Program-made: the position numbers and the translations under genes
Shown: one piece after another, positions 37,898 to 46,177 of the stretch
Layout of the letters: the number at the start of each line of letters is the position of its first letter
How positions within the stretch are numbered: the stretch's first letter is position 1
The notes under the pieces: model-generated
Told to the model about the DNA's origin: nothing
The model's database searches: none
What the model saw: the letters and a program-made list of their open reading frames with translations, nothing else
Assembly: GCF_004006295.1 (NCBI RefSeq)
Contig: NZ_CP026095.1
Span: 579,501-643,500, forward strand
DNA: 64,000 nucleotides
From: Peribacillus asahii
Lineage (GTDB): Bacteria; Bacillota; Bacilli; Bacillales; DSM-1321
Direction: 5' to 3'

Positions 37898-39463
37898 ATG
37901 GATATGTTTAAATTTCAAGAAAGTATGTACAGTCTAATTGTAGAAACATCTACAAATTTACCAAAAGACGTGCGTCGTGCAATTAAAGGTGCAAAAGCAC
38001 GCGAAAATGCTGGTACACGTTCAGCAATGAGTTTGGCAACGATTACAAATAACATTACAATGGCGGATGATAATGTATCTCCAATCTGTCAAGATACAGG
38101 ACTGCCAACATTCAAAATTAAAACACCAGTTGGCGTAAATCAACTTGAAATTGCAGAAGCGGTTCGCAATGCGTTAGTTCTTGCGACAAAAGCAGGAAAG
38201 CTTCGTCCAAATGCAGTTGACTCTTTAACAGGGGAAAATAGCGGTGATAACTTAGGAGAAGGTCTTCCGGTTATCAAATTTGAACAATGGGATAAAGATT
38301 ATATCGATGCGCGCCTAATTCTTAAAGGTGGCGGTTGTGAAAATAAAAATATTCAATACAGCCTTCCATGTGAGCTTGAAGGACTAGGTAAAGCAGGTCG
38401 TGACCTAGACGGTATTCGTAAATGTATCATGCACTCTGTATACCAAGCACAAGGGCAAGGATGTAGTGCTGGATTCATCGGTGTTGGAATTGGTGGAGAT
38501 CGCTCTTCAGGATACGATTTAGCAAAAGCGCAACTTTTCCGCAGCAATGATGATGTAAATCCAAACGAAGATCTTCGTAAATTAGAAGAATACGTAATGG
38601 AGCATGCAAATGAATTAGGCATCGGAACAATGGGCTTTGGCGGTGAAACAACATTATTAGGTTGTAAAGTTGGTGTTATGCACCGTCTTCCAGCTAGTTT
38701 CTTCGTTTCTGTTGCGTACAACTGTTGGGCATTCCGTCGCTTAGGTGTGAAAGTAAACCCTGAAACAGGCGAAATTAACGAATGGTTATATCAAGAAGGC
38801 GAAAAAATCGACTTCGCACTTGAAGATAAGCAAGCAGAGCAAGAAACAGCAGCAGCATCTGAAGCAGCTGTAGAAGGACCTCGTGAGGTTGTTCTAGAAG
38901 CACCAATTACAGAAGAGAAAATCCGTGAACTTAAAGTCGGTGACGTTGTTCATATTAACGGTAGAATGTACACAGGCCGTGATGCAATCCACAAGCACTT
39001 ATCTGAAAATGATTCACCAATCGATTTAGATGGTCAAATTATCTATCACTGTGGTCCAGTTATGCTGAAAGATGACGAAGGTAAATGGCATGTAAAAGCA
39101 GCTGGTCCAACAACAAGTATTCGTGAAGAACCATACCAAGGGGATATCATGAAGAGGTTCGGAATCCGTGCTGTTATCGGTAAAGGCGGAATGGGACCAA
39201 AAACATTGGCAGCGCTTGAAGAGCACGGCGGCGTTTACTTAAACGCAATCGGTGGAGCGGCTCAATACTATGCAGATTGTATCAAATCTGTTGACGGTGT
39301 GAACTTTACAGAGTTCGGTATCCCTGAAGCAATGTGGCACTTAAGTGTTGAAGGTTTCACGGCGGTTGTTACAATGGACTCACACGGAAACAGCTTACAC
39401 AAAGACGTTCAACAAACATCATTAGAAAAATTAGCTAAGTTTAAAGAAACAGTATTTAAATAA
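37898..39463 (+). CDS. fumA: Class I (iron-sulfur) fumarate hydratase
   Basis: A 521-residue fused alpha/beta class I fumarase. The alpha part has SPICQDTGLPTFKI, GGGCENKNIQYSLPC and QGQGCSAGFIGVGIGGDR, giving three cysteine ligands for the [4Fe-4S] cluster; TMGFGGETTLLGCKVG follows. A Glu/Ala-rich linker (about 312-330) leads to the beta part with INGRMYTGRDAIHKHL and GPTTSIREEPYQG. It interconverts fumarate and malate. Bacilli usually also have the cluster-free class II enzyme. The codons are well-biased, suggesting strong expression. Confidence 0.92.
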   Translation: MDMFKFQESMYSLIVETSTNLPKDVRRAIKGAKARENAGTRSAMSLATITNNITMADDNVSPICQDTGLPTFKIKTPVGVNQLEIAEAVRNALVLATKAGKLRPNAVDSLTGENSGDNLGEGLPVIKFEQWDKDYIDARLILKGGGCENKNIQYSLPCELEGLGKAGRDLDGIRKCIMHSVYQAQGQGCSAGFIGVGIGGDRSSGYDLAKAQLFRSNDDVNPNEDLRKLEEYVMEHANELGIGTMGFGGETTLLGCKVGVMHRLPASFFVSVAYNCWAFRRLGVKVNPETGEINEWLYQEGEKIDFALEDKQAEQETAAASEAAVEGPREVVLEAPITEEKIRELKVGDVVHINGRMYTGRDAIHKHLSENDSPIDLDGQIIYHCGPVMLKDDEGKWHVKAAGPTTSIREEPYQGDIMKRFGIRAVIGKGGMGPKTLAALEEHGGVYLNAIGGAAQYYADCIKSVDGVNFTEFGIPEAMWHLSVEGFTAVVTMDSHGNSLHKDVQQTSLEKLAKFKETVFK

Positions 39464-39470
39464 GAAAGAA

Positions 39471-39507
39471 GCGGGTGCCTCTCCAATAGAGAGAGCACCC
39501 GTTTTTT
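39471..39507 (+). terminator. Terminator of the fumarase gene
   Basis: GCGGGTGC and GCACCCGT with inner CTCTC/GAGAG, then a T-run. Confidence 0.8.
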
Positions 39508-39576
39508 ATAAGATGATTGAAGGTGTAAAACTTCAGATATGTCTTGATATCTAGCTCCAGAAACCTTGCTCTTTTC

Positions 39577-39723
39577 TTAGCTTTCATTTTCTTCACTTGG
39601 CAAAGGATCAATGGTTGTGGCATCTTTCGAATTCAATGCTTTTTTGAGGACATAGACAAAGCCGCCGCCTACTAAGCCGAGACAAAAAATAAACCCCATC
39701 GAAATGATCCACCATTCAGCCAT
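39577..39723 (-). CDS. Small single-span membrane protein
   Basis: A 48-residue peptide starting MAEWWIISMGFIFCLGLVGGGFVYVLKKAL: one membrane helix with a short polar tail ending SEENES. AAAGGAGG is ideally placed before ATG 39723. It is divergent from another small membrane protein gene. No family recognised. Confidence 0.6.
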   Translation of the reverse strand: MAEWWIISMGFIFCLGLVGGGFVYVLKKALNSKDATTIDPLPSEENES

Positions 39724-39835
39724 GAAAGCGCCTCCTTTTAGCAAAAATATATGCTCAAGAGAAAAAATTATTTCCAAAATGTCCAAATATTTAAAAATGG
39801 CGAGCATATAATAGTAGCAGAAAGGAGGGAATGGT

Positions 39836-40021
39836 ATGCAAAATAATTATTGGTTATACTTCTTTGCTCTATTAGCCGGTTTTGCTTTTATCCTTCTTCC
39901 TGTCGCTGGTACAATTTTTGCTGGGCTTGAACCTATTTTGGCTGTGATTGGCATTGTTGTTGTCTTGCTTTTCGCTGTCATTATTGTTTGGAAAGCATTA
40001 GAATCATTGTTTAAACGATAA
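39836..40021 (+). CDS. Small membrane protein with two helices
   Basis: A 61-residue hydrophobic protein with helices at about 5-27 and 32-53 and a basic end (LESLFKR). AAAGGAGGG lies before the ATG and a terminator follows. No family recognised; it may be a sporulation or envelope peptide, but nothing proves this. Confidence 0.65.
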   Translation: MQNNYWLYFFALLAGFAFILLPVAGTIFAGLEPILAVIGIVVVLLFAVIIVWKALESLFKR

Positions 40022-40037
40022 ATCAACATAGATTGGG

Positions 40038-40073
40038 ACCATCCTTCTTCTATATTGGAAGGGTGGTTTTTTA
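40038..40073 (+). terminator. Terminator
   Basis: ACCATCCTTC pairs with GAAGGGTGGT, followed by TTTTTT. Confidence 0.85.
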
Positions 40074-40160
40074 TTGGAATCCTGCCAATTCCTTCTCCTT
40101 ACATATAAATGCTTTTACGCCAAACAATAAGAGAAAAGCATTTTGGGGGATTAAATAAAA

Positions 40161-40946
40161 ATGAAGAAACTAATCTGTTTATTGACCATTTGGAGTGTAT
40201 TATGGGCATTAGCAACTCCGGCTTTTGCCGAATCATATAATTGGGGAATGAAGAAAGGAAGCAACGGAAAGCCAGCTGAAGCAGGCCAAAAATTTGACGA
40301 AATGCTGCCAAAATATGAGGCGGTTTATTTAGGGGATACCTCGAAAAAAGAGATTTATTTAACGTTTGATAATGGTTATGAAAATGGATACACAGGCCAA
40401 ATTTTAGATGTACTTAAAAAACAAAACGTACCAGCTACCTTTTTTGTAACGGGTCATTATTTAAAAACAGTACCCGAACTTGTGAAAAGAATGGTAAAAG
40501 AAGGACATATCGTGGGAAACCATTCATGGACACATCCGGATATGACGGCTATGACAGATGAACAGATTCGATTAGAATTACGTCAAGTCAAAGAAAAAAC
40601 AGCAGAGTTAACAGGTCAGCAAACAATGAATTATTTGCGTCCGCCGCGTGGAGTGTTTAGTGAAAGAACGATGAAAGTAGCTAAAGAAGAAGGCTATTAT
40701 CATATATTTTGGTCGCTTGCTTATAAAGATTGGGTTGTTAATGAACAAAAAGGAGCGGCTTATGCTCACGGTGAAGTAATGAAACAAATTCATCCAGGAG
40801 CCATCTTACTTATCCATACTGTTTCAAAAGATAATGCTGATGCACTTGATTCTATTTTAACGGATTTGAAAAAACAAGGGTATGTATTCAAAAGTCTGGA
40901 TGATTTAATGATTGAGCAGCAATTGCCGAATCGGATGTTGTATTAA
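40161..40946 (+). CDS. pdaA: Peptidoglycan N-acetylmuramic acid deacetylase (delta-lactam synthesis)
   Basis: A 261-residue polysaccharide deacetylase with a signal peptide ending PAFAES. NodB motifs: TFDNGYENG (the PdaA form of TFDDG), HSWTHPDMTAM (metal His pair), RPPRGVFS and HTVSKDNADAL. PdaA deacetylates muramic acid so that muramic delta-lactam forms in the spore cortex, which is needed for germination. Gene order near yfk genes fits B. subtilis pdaA (yfjS). Usually driven by sigma-G in the forespore. Confidence 0.9.
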   Translation: MKKLICLLTIWSVLWALATPAFAESYNWGMKKGSNGKPAEAGQKFDEMLPKYEAVYLGDTSKKEIYLTFDNGYENGYTGQILDVLKKQNVPATFFVTGHYLKTVPELVKRMVKEGHIVGNHSWTHPDMTAMTDEQIRLELRQVKEKTAELTGQQTMNYLRPPRGVFSERTMKVAKEEGYYHIFWSLAYKDWVVNEQKGAAYAHGEVMKQIHPGAILLIHTVSKDNADALDSILTDLKKQGYVFKSLDDLMIEQQLPNRMLY

Positions 40947-40954
40947 TAATAAAG

Positions 40955-40982
40955 TGGAGCCCTCATTTGGGCTCTGTTTTTC
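40955..40982 (+). terminator. Terminator of pdaA
   Basis: GAGCCC pairs with GGGCTC, followed by TGTTTTT. Confidence 0.65.
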
Positions 40983-41071
40983 TATTCTAGATAAAAACAT
41001 GATATAATACGTTGCAAACTGTCAAAGAGACGCATATGCTTTTGAAGCATGGAAAAACGGAGTGAAAAGAA

Positions 41072-42448
41072 ATGACAAACGATCAATTAGAAGTGAATCA
41101 AACGTTTCCCTTAACAATCAAACGACTCGGCATTAACGGAGAAGGAGTCGGTTATTTTAAAAAGAAAGTCGTCTTTGTTCCAGGTGCGTTACCAGGAGAA
41201 GAAATAGTTGCGGTTGCAACGCAAGTTCAACCTAAATTCTCTGAAGCAAAAATTAAAACGATTCGTAAATCATCACCACATCGCATTCAAGCACCATGTC
41301 CGATTTATGCGGAGTGCGGCGGCTGCCAGCTGCAACATTTAAGCTATAGCCAACAGCTCGTTGAAAAACGTGACATCGTCGTTCAGGCGATGGAACGATA
41401 TACGAAAAATTCGATTTCTGCTTTAAATATTAAAGATACAATTGGCATGGAAGACCCGTGGAACTATCGCAACAAAAGCCAATATCAAGTTGGATTAAAA
41501 GAAGGCAAGCTCATTGCCGGCTTGTATGGAGTAAACTCACATTCTTTAATCGACATTCCAAATTGTCTCGTGCAGCATTCAGCAACAAATAAAGTAACGC
41601 GTACTGTTAAGAAAATTTTAAAAAACCTAAACATCCCTATTTATAACGAACGAAAGAATAAAGGGGTCATTAGAACGGTTATCACTCGCGTAGGTTTTGA
41701 AACAGGAGAGGTCCAAGTTGTCCTTGTAACGGGAACAGAAGACATTCCGCAAAAAGACAAGCTGATTAAACAAATTCGTGACCAACTTCCTGAAGTGAAA
41801 TCCATTGTTCAAAACATTAACAATAAGAAAACATCGCTCATTTTTGGAGATAAAACGATCCACTTAGCTGGTGAAAAAGTCATCAATGAAATACTTGGCG
41901 ATTTATCCTATGAACTATCAGCACGAACGTTCTTCCAACTGAACCCAATTCAAACTGTGAAGCTCTATGATGAAGTCAAAAAAGCAGCCGCATTGACAGG
42001 CGAAGAAAAAGTGATCGATGCGTATTGTGGAGTGGGAACAATTGGACTGTGGCTATCTCAAGAAGCAAAAGAAGTACGCGGCATGGATGTTATCAAAGAA
42101 TCGATTGATGATGCTAAGAAAAATGCGAAACGTCATAACCGAAACAACGTTCGTTATGAAGTTGGCAAAGCGGAAAATGTGATGCCGCGCTGGATTAAAG
42201 AAGGTTGGAAGCCGGATGTTTTAGTCGTCGACCCGCCGAGAACAGGCTGCGACCAAAACTTACTGAACACGATTTTAAAAGTCAAACCGAAGAAAATTGT
42301 CTATGTATCCTGTAATCCATCAACCTTAGCGAAGGACATACATGAATTAAGCAAGCTGTACAAAGTGGAATATATGCAGCCTGTGGATATGTTTCCGCAG
42401 ACGGCGCATGTGGAAGTTGTTTCACAGATAGTTTTAAAAAATGGTTGA
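41072..42448 (+). CDS. rlmCD: 23S rRNA (uracil-C5) methyltransferase RlmCD
   Basis: A 458-residue RumA-family enzyme. An N-terminal TRAM domain (about 1-65) precedes the cluster motif [15 protein letters not shown]. The SAM domain has [14 protein letters not shown]; catalytic motifs are [10 protein letters not shown] and [13 protein letters not shown]. It methylates U747 and U1939 of 23S rRNA in Gram-positives. Position after pdaA suggests the YfjO-type paralogue. It ends at a hairpin shared with a minus-strand recombinase remnant, which marks the edge of the conserved block. Confidence 0.9.
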   Translation: MTNDQLEVNQTFPLTIKRLGINGEGVGYFKKKVVFVPGALPGEEIVAVATQVQPKFSEAKIKTIRKSSPHRIQAPCPIYAECGGCQLQHLSYSQQLVEKRDIVVQAMERYTKNSISALNIKDTIGMEDPWNYRNKSQYQVGLKEGKLIAGLYGVNSHSLIDIPNCLVQHSATNKVTRTVKKILKNLNIPIYNERKNKGVIRTVITRVGFETGEVQVVLVTGTEDIPQKDKLIKQIRDQLPEVKSIVQNINNKKTSLIFGDKTIHLAGEKVINEILGDLSYELSARTFFQLNPIQTVKLYDEVKKAAALTGEEKVIDAYCGVGTIGLWLSQEAKEVRGMDVIKESIDDAKKNAKRHNRNNVRYEVGKAENVMPRWIKEGWKPDVLVVDPPRTGCDQNLLNTILKVKPKKIVYVSCNPSTLAKDIHELSKLYKVEYMQPVDMFPQTAHVEVVSQIVLKNG

Positions 42449-42470
42449 GGGGATTAAAACCCTTCAACCT
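42437..42470 (-). terminator. Terminator for the minus-strand recombinase remnant
   Basis: Reading the minus strand, GGTTGAAGGG and CCCCTCAACC form a stem followed by ATTTTTT. It overlaps the end of rlmCD. Confidence 0.5.
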
Positions 42471-42633
42471 ATGTGAATTTATAGTAAATCTTAACATCTT
42501 TAGTTTCAGTTACTTCAATTTTATCAACGAAACGCAGTAACATCTCTGAAGTTAAGGTATCAAATTTCAAATCGGGCATATGTTTGTAAGTAGCTATATG
42601 TCTTAGTATATTTGAATTTTTTTCTCGCGGGTC
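42469..42633 (-). pseudogene. C-terminal remnant of a serine site-specific recombinase
   Basis: On the minus strand an open stretch of about 54 codons with no start reads DPREKNSNILRHIATYKH, then LKFDTLTSEMLLRFVDKIEV and ends KDVKIYYKFT. That is the usual tail of large serine recombinases (LTxEMLxRFVDKIEV). The rest of the gene is missing; a stop codon lies directly upstream. It marks an old integration next to rlmCD, where the conserved gene order ends and accessory genes begin. Confidence 0.7.
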
Positions 42634-42843
42634 TTACAGAGACAACATATTCTGTGAGAGGCATCATAAATTGGTTAGGCATCCGGTAGGGTCTATTTTA
42701 AACGAATGGAACAGGTTAGTTTAAAAGTGCTGTTCAACAATAGGGCCAGTTTGTGGAGCAACACTTTTAAAGGGAATTGGATATTAAAGTGTTGAAGCAA
42801 ATAATTGTATAAAGAAATTCAATAGACTTCCTTAAATATCCAT

Positions 42844-42871
42844 TTGTTTTATTTTCTGATTAATATATAAT
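42844..42871 (+). promoter_or_regulatory. Promoter of the T-box leader
   Basis: TTGTTT, 16 bases, TATAAT. Confidence 0.65.
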
Positions 42872-42904
42872 AATGTCTAATTAATCCAATTGGATTTAAA
42901 TTCT

Positions 42905-43166
42905 ATGAAGAGAAAGAGTACGTTATTGTTTCTGTTCCAAAGAGAGCTGGTGTTTTGCTGAAAACCAGTGTTCAGATAATAACCGAAAATCATTTTCGAG
43001 AAGTAAAGCCGAATGTTTAGTAAGCTTTATCGGTTTCCTCCGTTATAAGGGACAACGTATGATTGTACGTTTGTAAAGGGTAGTAAAGTGTTATTCAAAC
43101 ATTTTATTAAACAAGAGTGGTACCGCGAGTTTCAATCTCGTCTCTTACTGAGACGGGATTTTTTAT
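42905..43166 (+). ncRNA. T-box riboswitch upstream of an ATP-grasp gene
   Basis: A complete T-box leader. Stem I has the AGTA S-turn strand (42917-42920) and the distal AGAGAGCTGGTG...AAAACCAGT loop (42941-42969). The antiterminator has AGAGTGGTACCGCGAG (43114-43129) pairing with CTCGTCTCTT. The competing terminator pairs ATCTCGTCTC with GAGACGGGAT, then TTTTTTATTTTTT. The specifier region is CCGAAAATCAT (42983-42993). In the canonical GAA-NNN register the specifier is AAT (Asn); shifted one base it is ATC (Ile) followed by A. I cannot decide between them. An uncharged tRNA would allow transcription of the gene at 43217. Confidence 0.92.
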
Positions 43167-43216
43167 TTTTTAGGATGTTTTACAATAAAAGTTTAAGAAA
43201 AGCAGGTGAAGGCGTA

Positions 43217-44041
43217 ATGAAGACACTACTATTTGTAACAGATTTATATTATGAAGCAAAAGGAAGAAACTATTATGAAGAGGATTTATTTCTAACTTCT
43301 AAACTTAGAGAAGCCTTTAATTTGGTCATCTGTCATCCTGAAGATATTGAAGCATTTGAAGATAATGCTGATTTAATTGTTTTCCGAAATGCAGGTCCAG
43401 TCGCAAATTTTAAAGACAAATATGAAGCATTCCGCAACCGAATTGTTTCTAAACATTTAAACACATATAATTCGTTTAATGGAAAGGCTGATATGAACGG
43501 AAAAGAATATTTAATTGAACTAACAAATGCTCATTTTCCTGTTATTCCAACGATTGATAACCTTGATTCCCTAAATAAACTTCCTAGTGTAGACACGTAT
43601 ATCGTAAAGCCGAAAGATGGAGCAGACTCTATCGGAATGGAATTTGTTACAAAAGATGAATTGAGTGAAAAAGTTAATTCGGAAACGAGAAATCCATTGG
43701 TACAACCATTTATCAATTTTGAATATGAAGTCTCATTTTATTTTATCGACAAAGAATTTCAGTATGCTCTTTATGCACCAGATAAAGATAAAAGATGGGA
43801 ATTGAAAGAGTATGTATCTACGGAAGAAGATTTAGCTTTTGCTAAACGTTTCATCGACTGGAATAATCTTAACTGGGGGATTCAACGAGTTGATGCCTGT
43901 CGAAGCGAACAAGGGGAGCTTTTATTAGTCGAATTAGAAGATTTAAATCCCTATCTTTCCTTATTAGAATTATCTGAAGAGACACGTCAGAACTTTGTAG
44001 AAGCAATGAAAAAATCATTACAAAAAGCTCTTCAGATTTAA
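43217..44041 (+). CDS. ATP-grasp family protein under T-box control
   Basis: A 274-residue protein. The N-terminal part is alpha/beta (KTLLFVTDLYY, ADLIVFRNAGP); the middle has the ATP-grasp lysine region YIVKPKDGADSIGMEF, followed by PLVQPFINFEYEVSFYFID, and near the C terminus the metal-ligand strand LLLVELEDLNPYLSL. This resembles RimK/glutathione-synthase-type ligases that join a carboxylate to an amine. The substrate is unknown, but T-box control ties it to one amino acid. ATG 43217 follows AGGTGAA; a longer frame runs back through the T-box and is not used. It is alone in its transcription unit. Confidence 0.78.
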   Translation: MKTLLFVTDLYYEAKGRNYYEEDLFLTSKLREAFNLVICHPEDIEAFEDNADLIVFRNAGPVANFKDKYEAFRNRIVSKHLNTYNSFNGKADMNGKEYLIELTNAHFPVIPTIDNLDSLNKLPSVDTYIVKPKDGADSIGMEFVTKDELSEKVNSETRNPLVQPFINFEYEVSFYFIDKEFQYALYAPDKDKRWELKEYVSTEEDLAFAKRFIDWNNLNWGIQRVDACRSEQGELLLVELEDLNPYLSLLELSEETRQNFVEAMKKSLQKALQI

Positions 44042-44101
44042 ATTTTTACTGTTCTTATAGAACTATGCCAGCTAATATAAGCATCTTAGTTATTCCATTA
44101 T

Positions 44102-44137
44102 AGGGCGCAATTCTGTAGTAAGATTTGTGCCCTTTCT
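44102..44137 (+). terminator. Terminator of the ATP-grasp gene
   Basis: AGGGCGCAA pairs with TTTGTGCCCT (G.U allowed), followed by TTCTTCATG; moderate T-tail. Confidence 0.6.
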
Positions 44138-44359
44138 TCATGTTTAGGGCCATTTTTTTGAATTAAAAGGAATCCTCGCAGTTCTGGGATTGAATGGAAA
44201 TGAGGTTCTCGTTCCTGGAAATCCACCATAAGTAAACTTGGACTAAATTCTAACTTGACAGAATGTTTAATAAATAGTAATATATATACCATAAATTAAT
44301 TGTTTAATTGATTTCTCTAAATAAATAGATTACTTTAGCATGAGGTTAATAACATTCTA

Positions 44360-44388
44360 TTGACTATATGAAAAAGCAAATCTATAAC
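44360..44388 (+). promoter_or_regulatory. Strong promoter of the dab operon
   Basis: TTGACT, 17 bases, TATAAC. It lies about 265 bases before dabB, so the transcript has a long leader. Confidence 0.75.
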
Positions 44389-44394
44389 AAAGAG

Positions 44395-44553
44395 AATAAC
44401 CGTAATTGTTCTTCCTTATTGGAAGAAAGAAAATTATATAATTAGGTAGACTATTAAAAGGCCTGAATGGGCCCGTTAAAAGTAAACCGACAATTTTCAA
44501 AGTTTAATGGATGTAACCATTATGCTTAAAAAATTGTCGGTTTTTTTTTTTAA
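44395..44553 (+). ncRNA. Structured leader with terminator upstream of dabB (candidate attenuator)
   Basis: Between the promoter and dabB lie a hairpin TTCTTCC-TTATT-GGAAGAA, a GGCCTGAATGGGCC element, and a strong terminator: AAACCGACAATTTT pairs with AAAATTGTCGGTTT (44492-44546 region), followed by ten T. Most transcription should end here unless an antiterminating event occurs. I do not recognise the leader as a known riboswitch class. Confidence 0.6.
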
Positions 44554-44582
44554 AAAGATAAAACAGAAAGGAATGTAGCGTA

Positions 44583-44660
44583 ATGAAGGGAATCGGTCAA
44601 AGTCATATTTTTAGAATGATGGTTTCTTCCATACATCGATGGGGGGAAGTGAAATGTTAA
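44583..44660 (+). CDS. 25-residue leader peptide coupled to dabB
   Basis: A small ORF starting ATG after AAAGGAATGTAGCGTA encodes MKGIGQSHIFRMMVSSIHR and then WGEVKC. Its stop TAA (44658-44660) overlaps the dabB start ATG (44654) in AAATGTTAA. It sits after the leader terminator. The layout suggests translational coupling; the peptide itself may have no function. No homologue is known to me. Confidence 0.5.
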   Translation: MKGIGQSHIFRMMVSSIHRWGEVKC

Positions 44661-46177
44661 GTTCTCTGCCAGAAATATTTTTTGGATTGCTTGCCATATC
44701 GGTGCTTAGCGGGCTATTCCTGTTACACCCAAGGGTTCCGCTGTCTTTTGTTCGGCTTCACGTCGGTGTCACATTGCTGCCCCCGGTCGCTGCTCTGCTG
44801 GCCCTTGTTACAAACCATGAGACCATGATTTATGGCCCTTGGCGGCTTGATTCCTTATCATGGCTGCTAGCTTTGTTTGTCCTTACAATCGGTTTTATCG
44901 TGCAGCGCTATTCTGTTCGTTACTTACTCGGTGATCGTTCTTATCGAAAATATTTTGCTCTGCTGACGATTACTACTACTGCTGATTCAGGTGTCTGGCT
45001 AAGTAATGACCTCCGCCTGCTGCTAGTTTGCTGGGGGGTTACACTCCTAGGACTGACTTTGCTTATAAGATTAAAAAAAGAGTGGAATGTTGCTAGAAAC
45101 GCTGCTAAGCAATCCGGACGTCTGTTTGCACTAGGCTGGCTTATCCTGTTGGGAGCTATCATCTGGATTACCCAAGCTACGGGGCATTGGCAGCTGTCGC
45201 TCGTTCTCACCGAAAGCAGTCTTGCACAGCTTGATTCATGGGAAAAGACGTGTATTAATCTGCTGCTAATCTTGGCTGTCGTAATTCCGGCAGCACAATG
45301 GCCTTTCCAACGTTGGCTATTAGATTCGGTAGTTGCTCCAACGCCTGTCTCCGCGGTCATGCATGCAGGATTAGTGAATGCAGGAGGAATTATCTTGACT
45401 CGATTTTCACCGCTTTTTAGCGGAGATATAGCCCAAATTATTTTGCTTCTATTGTCCAGTGTTTCAGTCATGATTGGGACGGGAATTATGCTGGTTCACG
45501 TTGATTATAAACGGCAGCTGGTCGGTTCTACGATTGCGCAGATGGGGTTCATGTTAATCCAATGTGCATTAGGTGCTTATTTGGCAGCCATTATCCACGC
45601 TGTCTTACATGGTCTATTCAAATCAACCCTTTTCTTACAGGCTGGCTCTGTGCTTCATCACCACGAGGAGTCAACCTCTAGGAAGAACCAGTCAACACCA
45701 TTAGTATGGACAATTACTGGCGGGATTTTAGGCCTCCTGGTGGCAATTGGTCTTTGGATGTCTGCTCCTGGAGAGGGTTATCAATTGATAAGCGCTCTTA
45801 CTTTAGGATGGTCCGTTTCATTTGCCTGGGCCCAGCTCGTAGCTTTTGGATCCGGACGTATCGGGCGCATAGCAGGATTTTCTTTGCTTGCAGGAGCGGC
45901 TATTGTATACAGTTTGGTACATGATGCGTTTTATAGTGTGTTACAAGATACAATCCCGAAAGGAATTCAAACACCGGCACCAGCAGCCGTTTTGCTGCTG
46001 ATTATCTTATTGGCCGGAAGTGCTGCAGGTGTATGGCTGGCTCGTCATCGTTCATCAAGTGCCTATGCTCTCATTTATCTTTGGCTTGTACGATTAGGTG
46101 AGCCCCAAAATGATTTGGTCGAAAGTCACCCTAAGCATTTGACACAATCATTCTTTAGAGGAGGTCATTTACGATGA
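44654..46177 (+). CDS. dabB: DabB, membrane subunit of the DAB bicarbonate/CO2 uptake complex
   Basis: A 507-residue NuoL/MrpA-like antiporter-fold membrane protein with about 13 hydrophobic helices and the family features LRLLLVCWGVTLLGLTLL, VVAPTPVSAVMHAGLVNAGG and GLFKSTLFLQAG. Often annotated as NADH dehydrogenase subunit 5, but no other Complex I gene is present and a DUF2309 gene follows with ATGA overlap, the mark of DAB operons. It is thought to couple proton flow to CO2 hydration by DabA. ATG 44654 is preferred over the in-frame ATG 44639, because GGGGGGAAGTG lies between them. Confidence 0.85.
   Translation: MLSSLPEIFFGLLAISVLSGLFLLHPRVPLSFVRLHVGVTLLPPVAALLALVTNHETMIYGPWRLDSLSWLLALFVLTIGFIVQRYSVRYLLGDRSYRKYFALLTITTTADSGVWLSNDLRLLLVCWGVTLLGLTLLIRLKKEWNVARNAAKQSGRLFALGWLILLGAIIWITQATGHWQLSLVLTESSLAQLDSWEKTCINLLLILAVVIPAAQWPFQRWLLDSVVAPTPVSAVMHAGLVNAGGIILTRFSPLFSGDIAQIILLLLSSVSVMIGTGIMLVHVDYKRQLVGSTIAQMGFMLIQCALGAYLAAIIHAVLHGLFKSTLFLQAGSVLHHHEESTSRKNQSTPLVWTITGGILGLLVAIGLWMSAPGEGYQLISALTLGWSVSFAWAQLVAFGSGRIGRIAGFSLLAGAAIVYSLVHDAFYSVLQDTIPKGIQTPAPAAVLLLIILLAGSAAGVWLARHRSSSAYALIYLWLVRLGEPQNDLVESHPKHLTQSFFRGGHLR

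Noticed and set aside
43088..43216. Upstream extension of the ATP-grasp reading frame
   Set aside because: It runs through the T-box antiterminator and terminator and has no ribosome binding site; the ATG at 43217 with AGGTGAA is the real start.
44098..44292. Minus-strand open frame with protein-like composition (ELRGFLLIQKNGPKHEERAQ)
   Set aside because: It starts without a ribosome binding site, overlaps the terminator of the ATP-grasp gene and matches no family I know. It may be a remnant, but the support is too thin.
44941..45471. Minus-strand frame of 176 residues inside dabB
   Set aside because: Serine-rich antisense frame of a GC-richer gene without ribosome binding site; dabB is clearly the coding strand.
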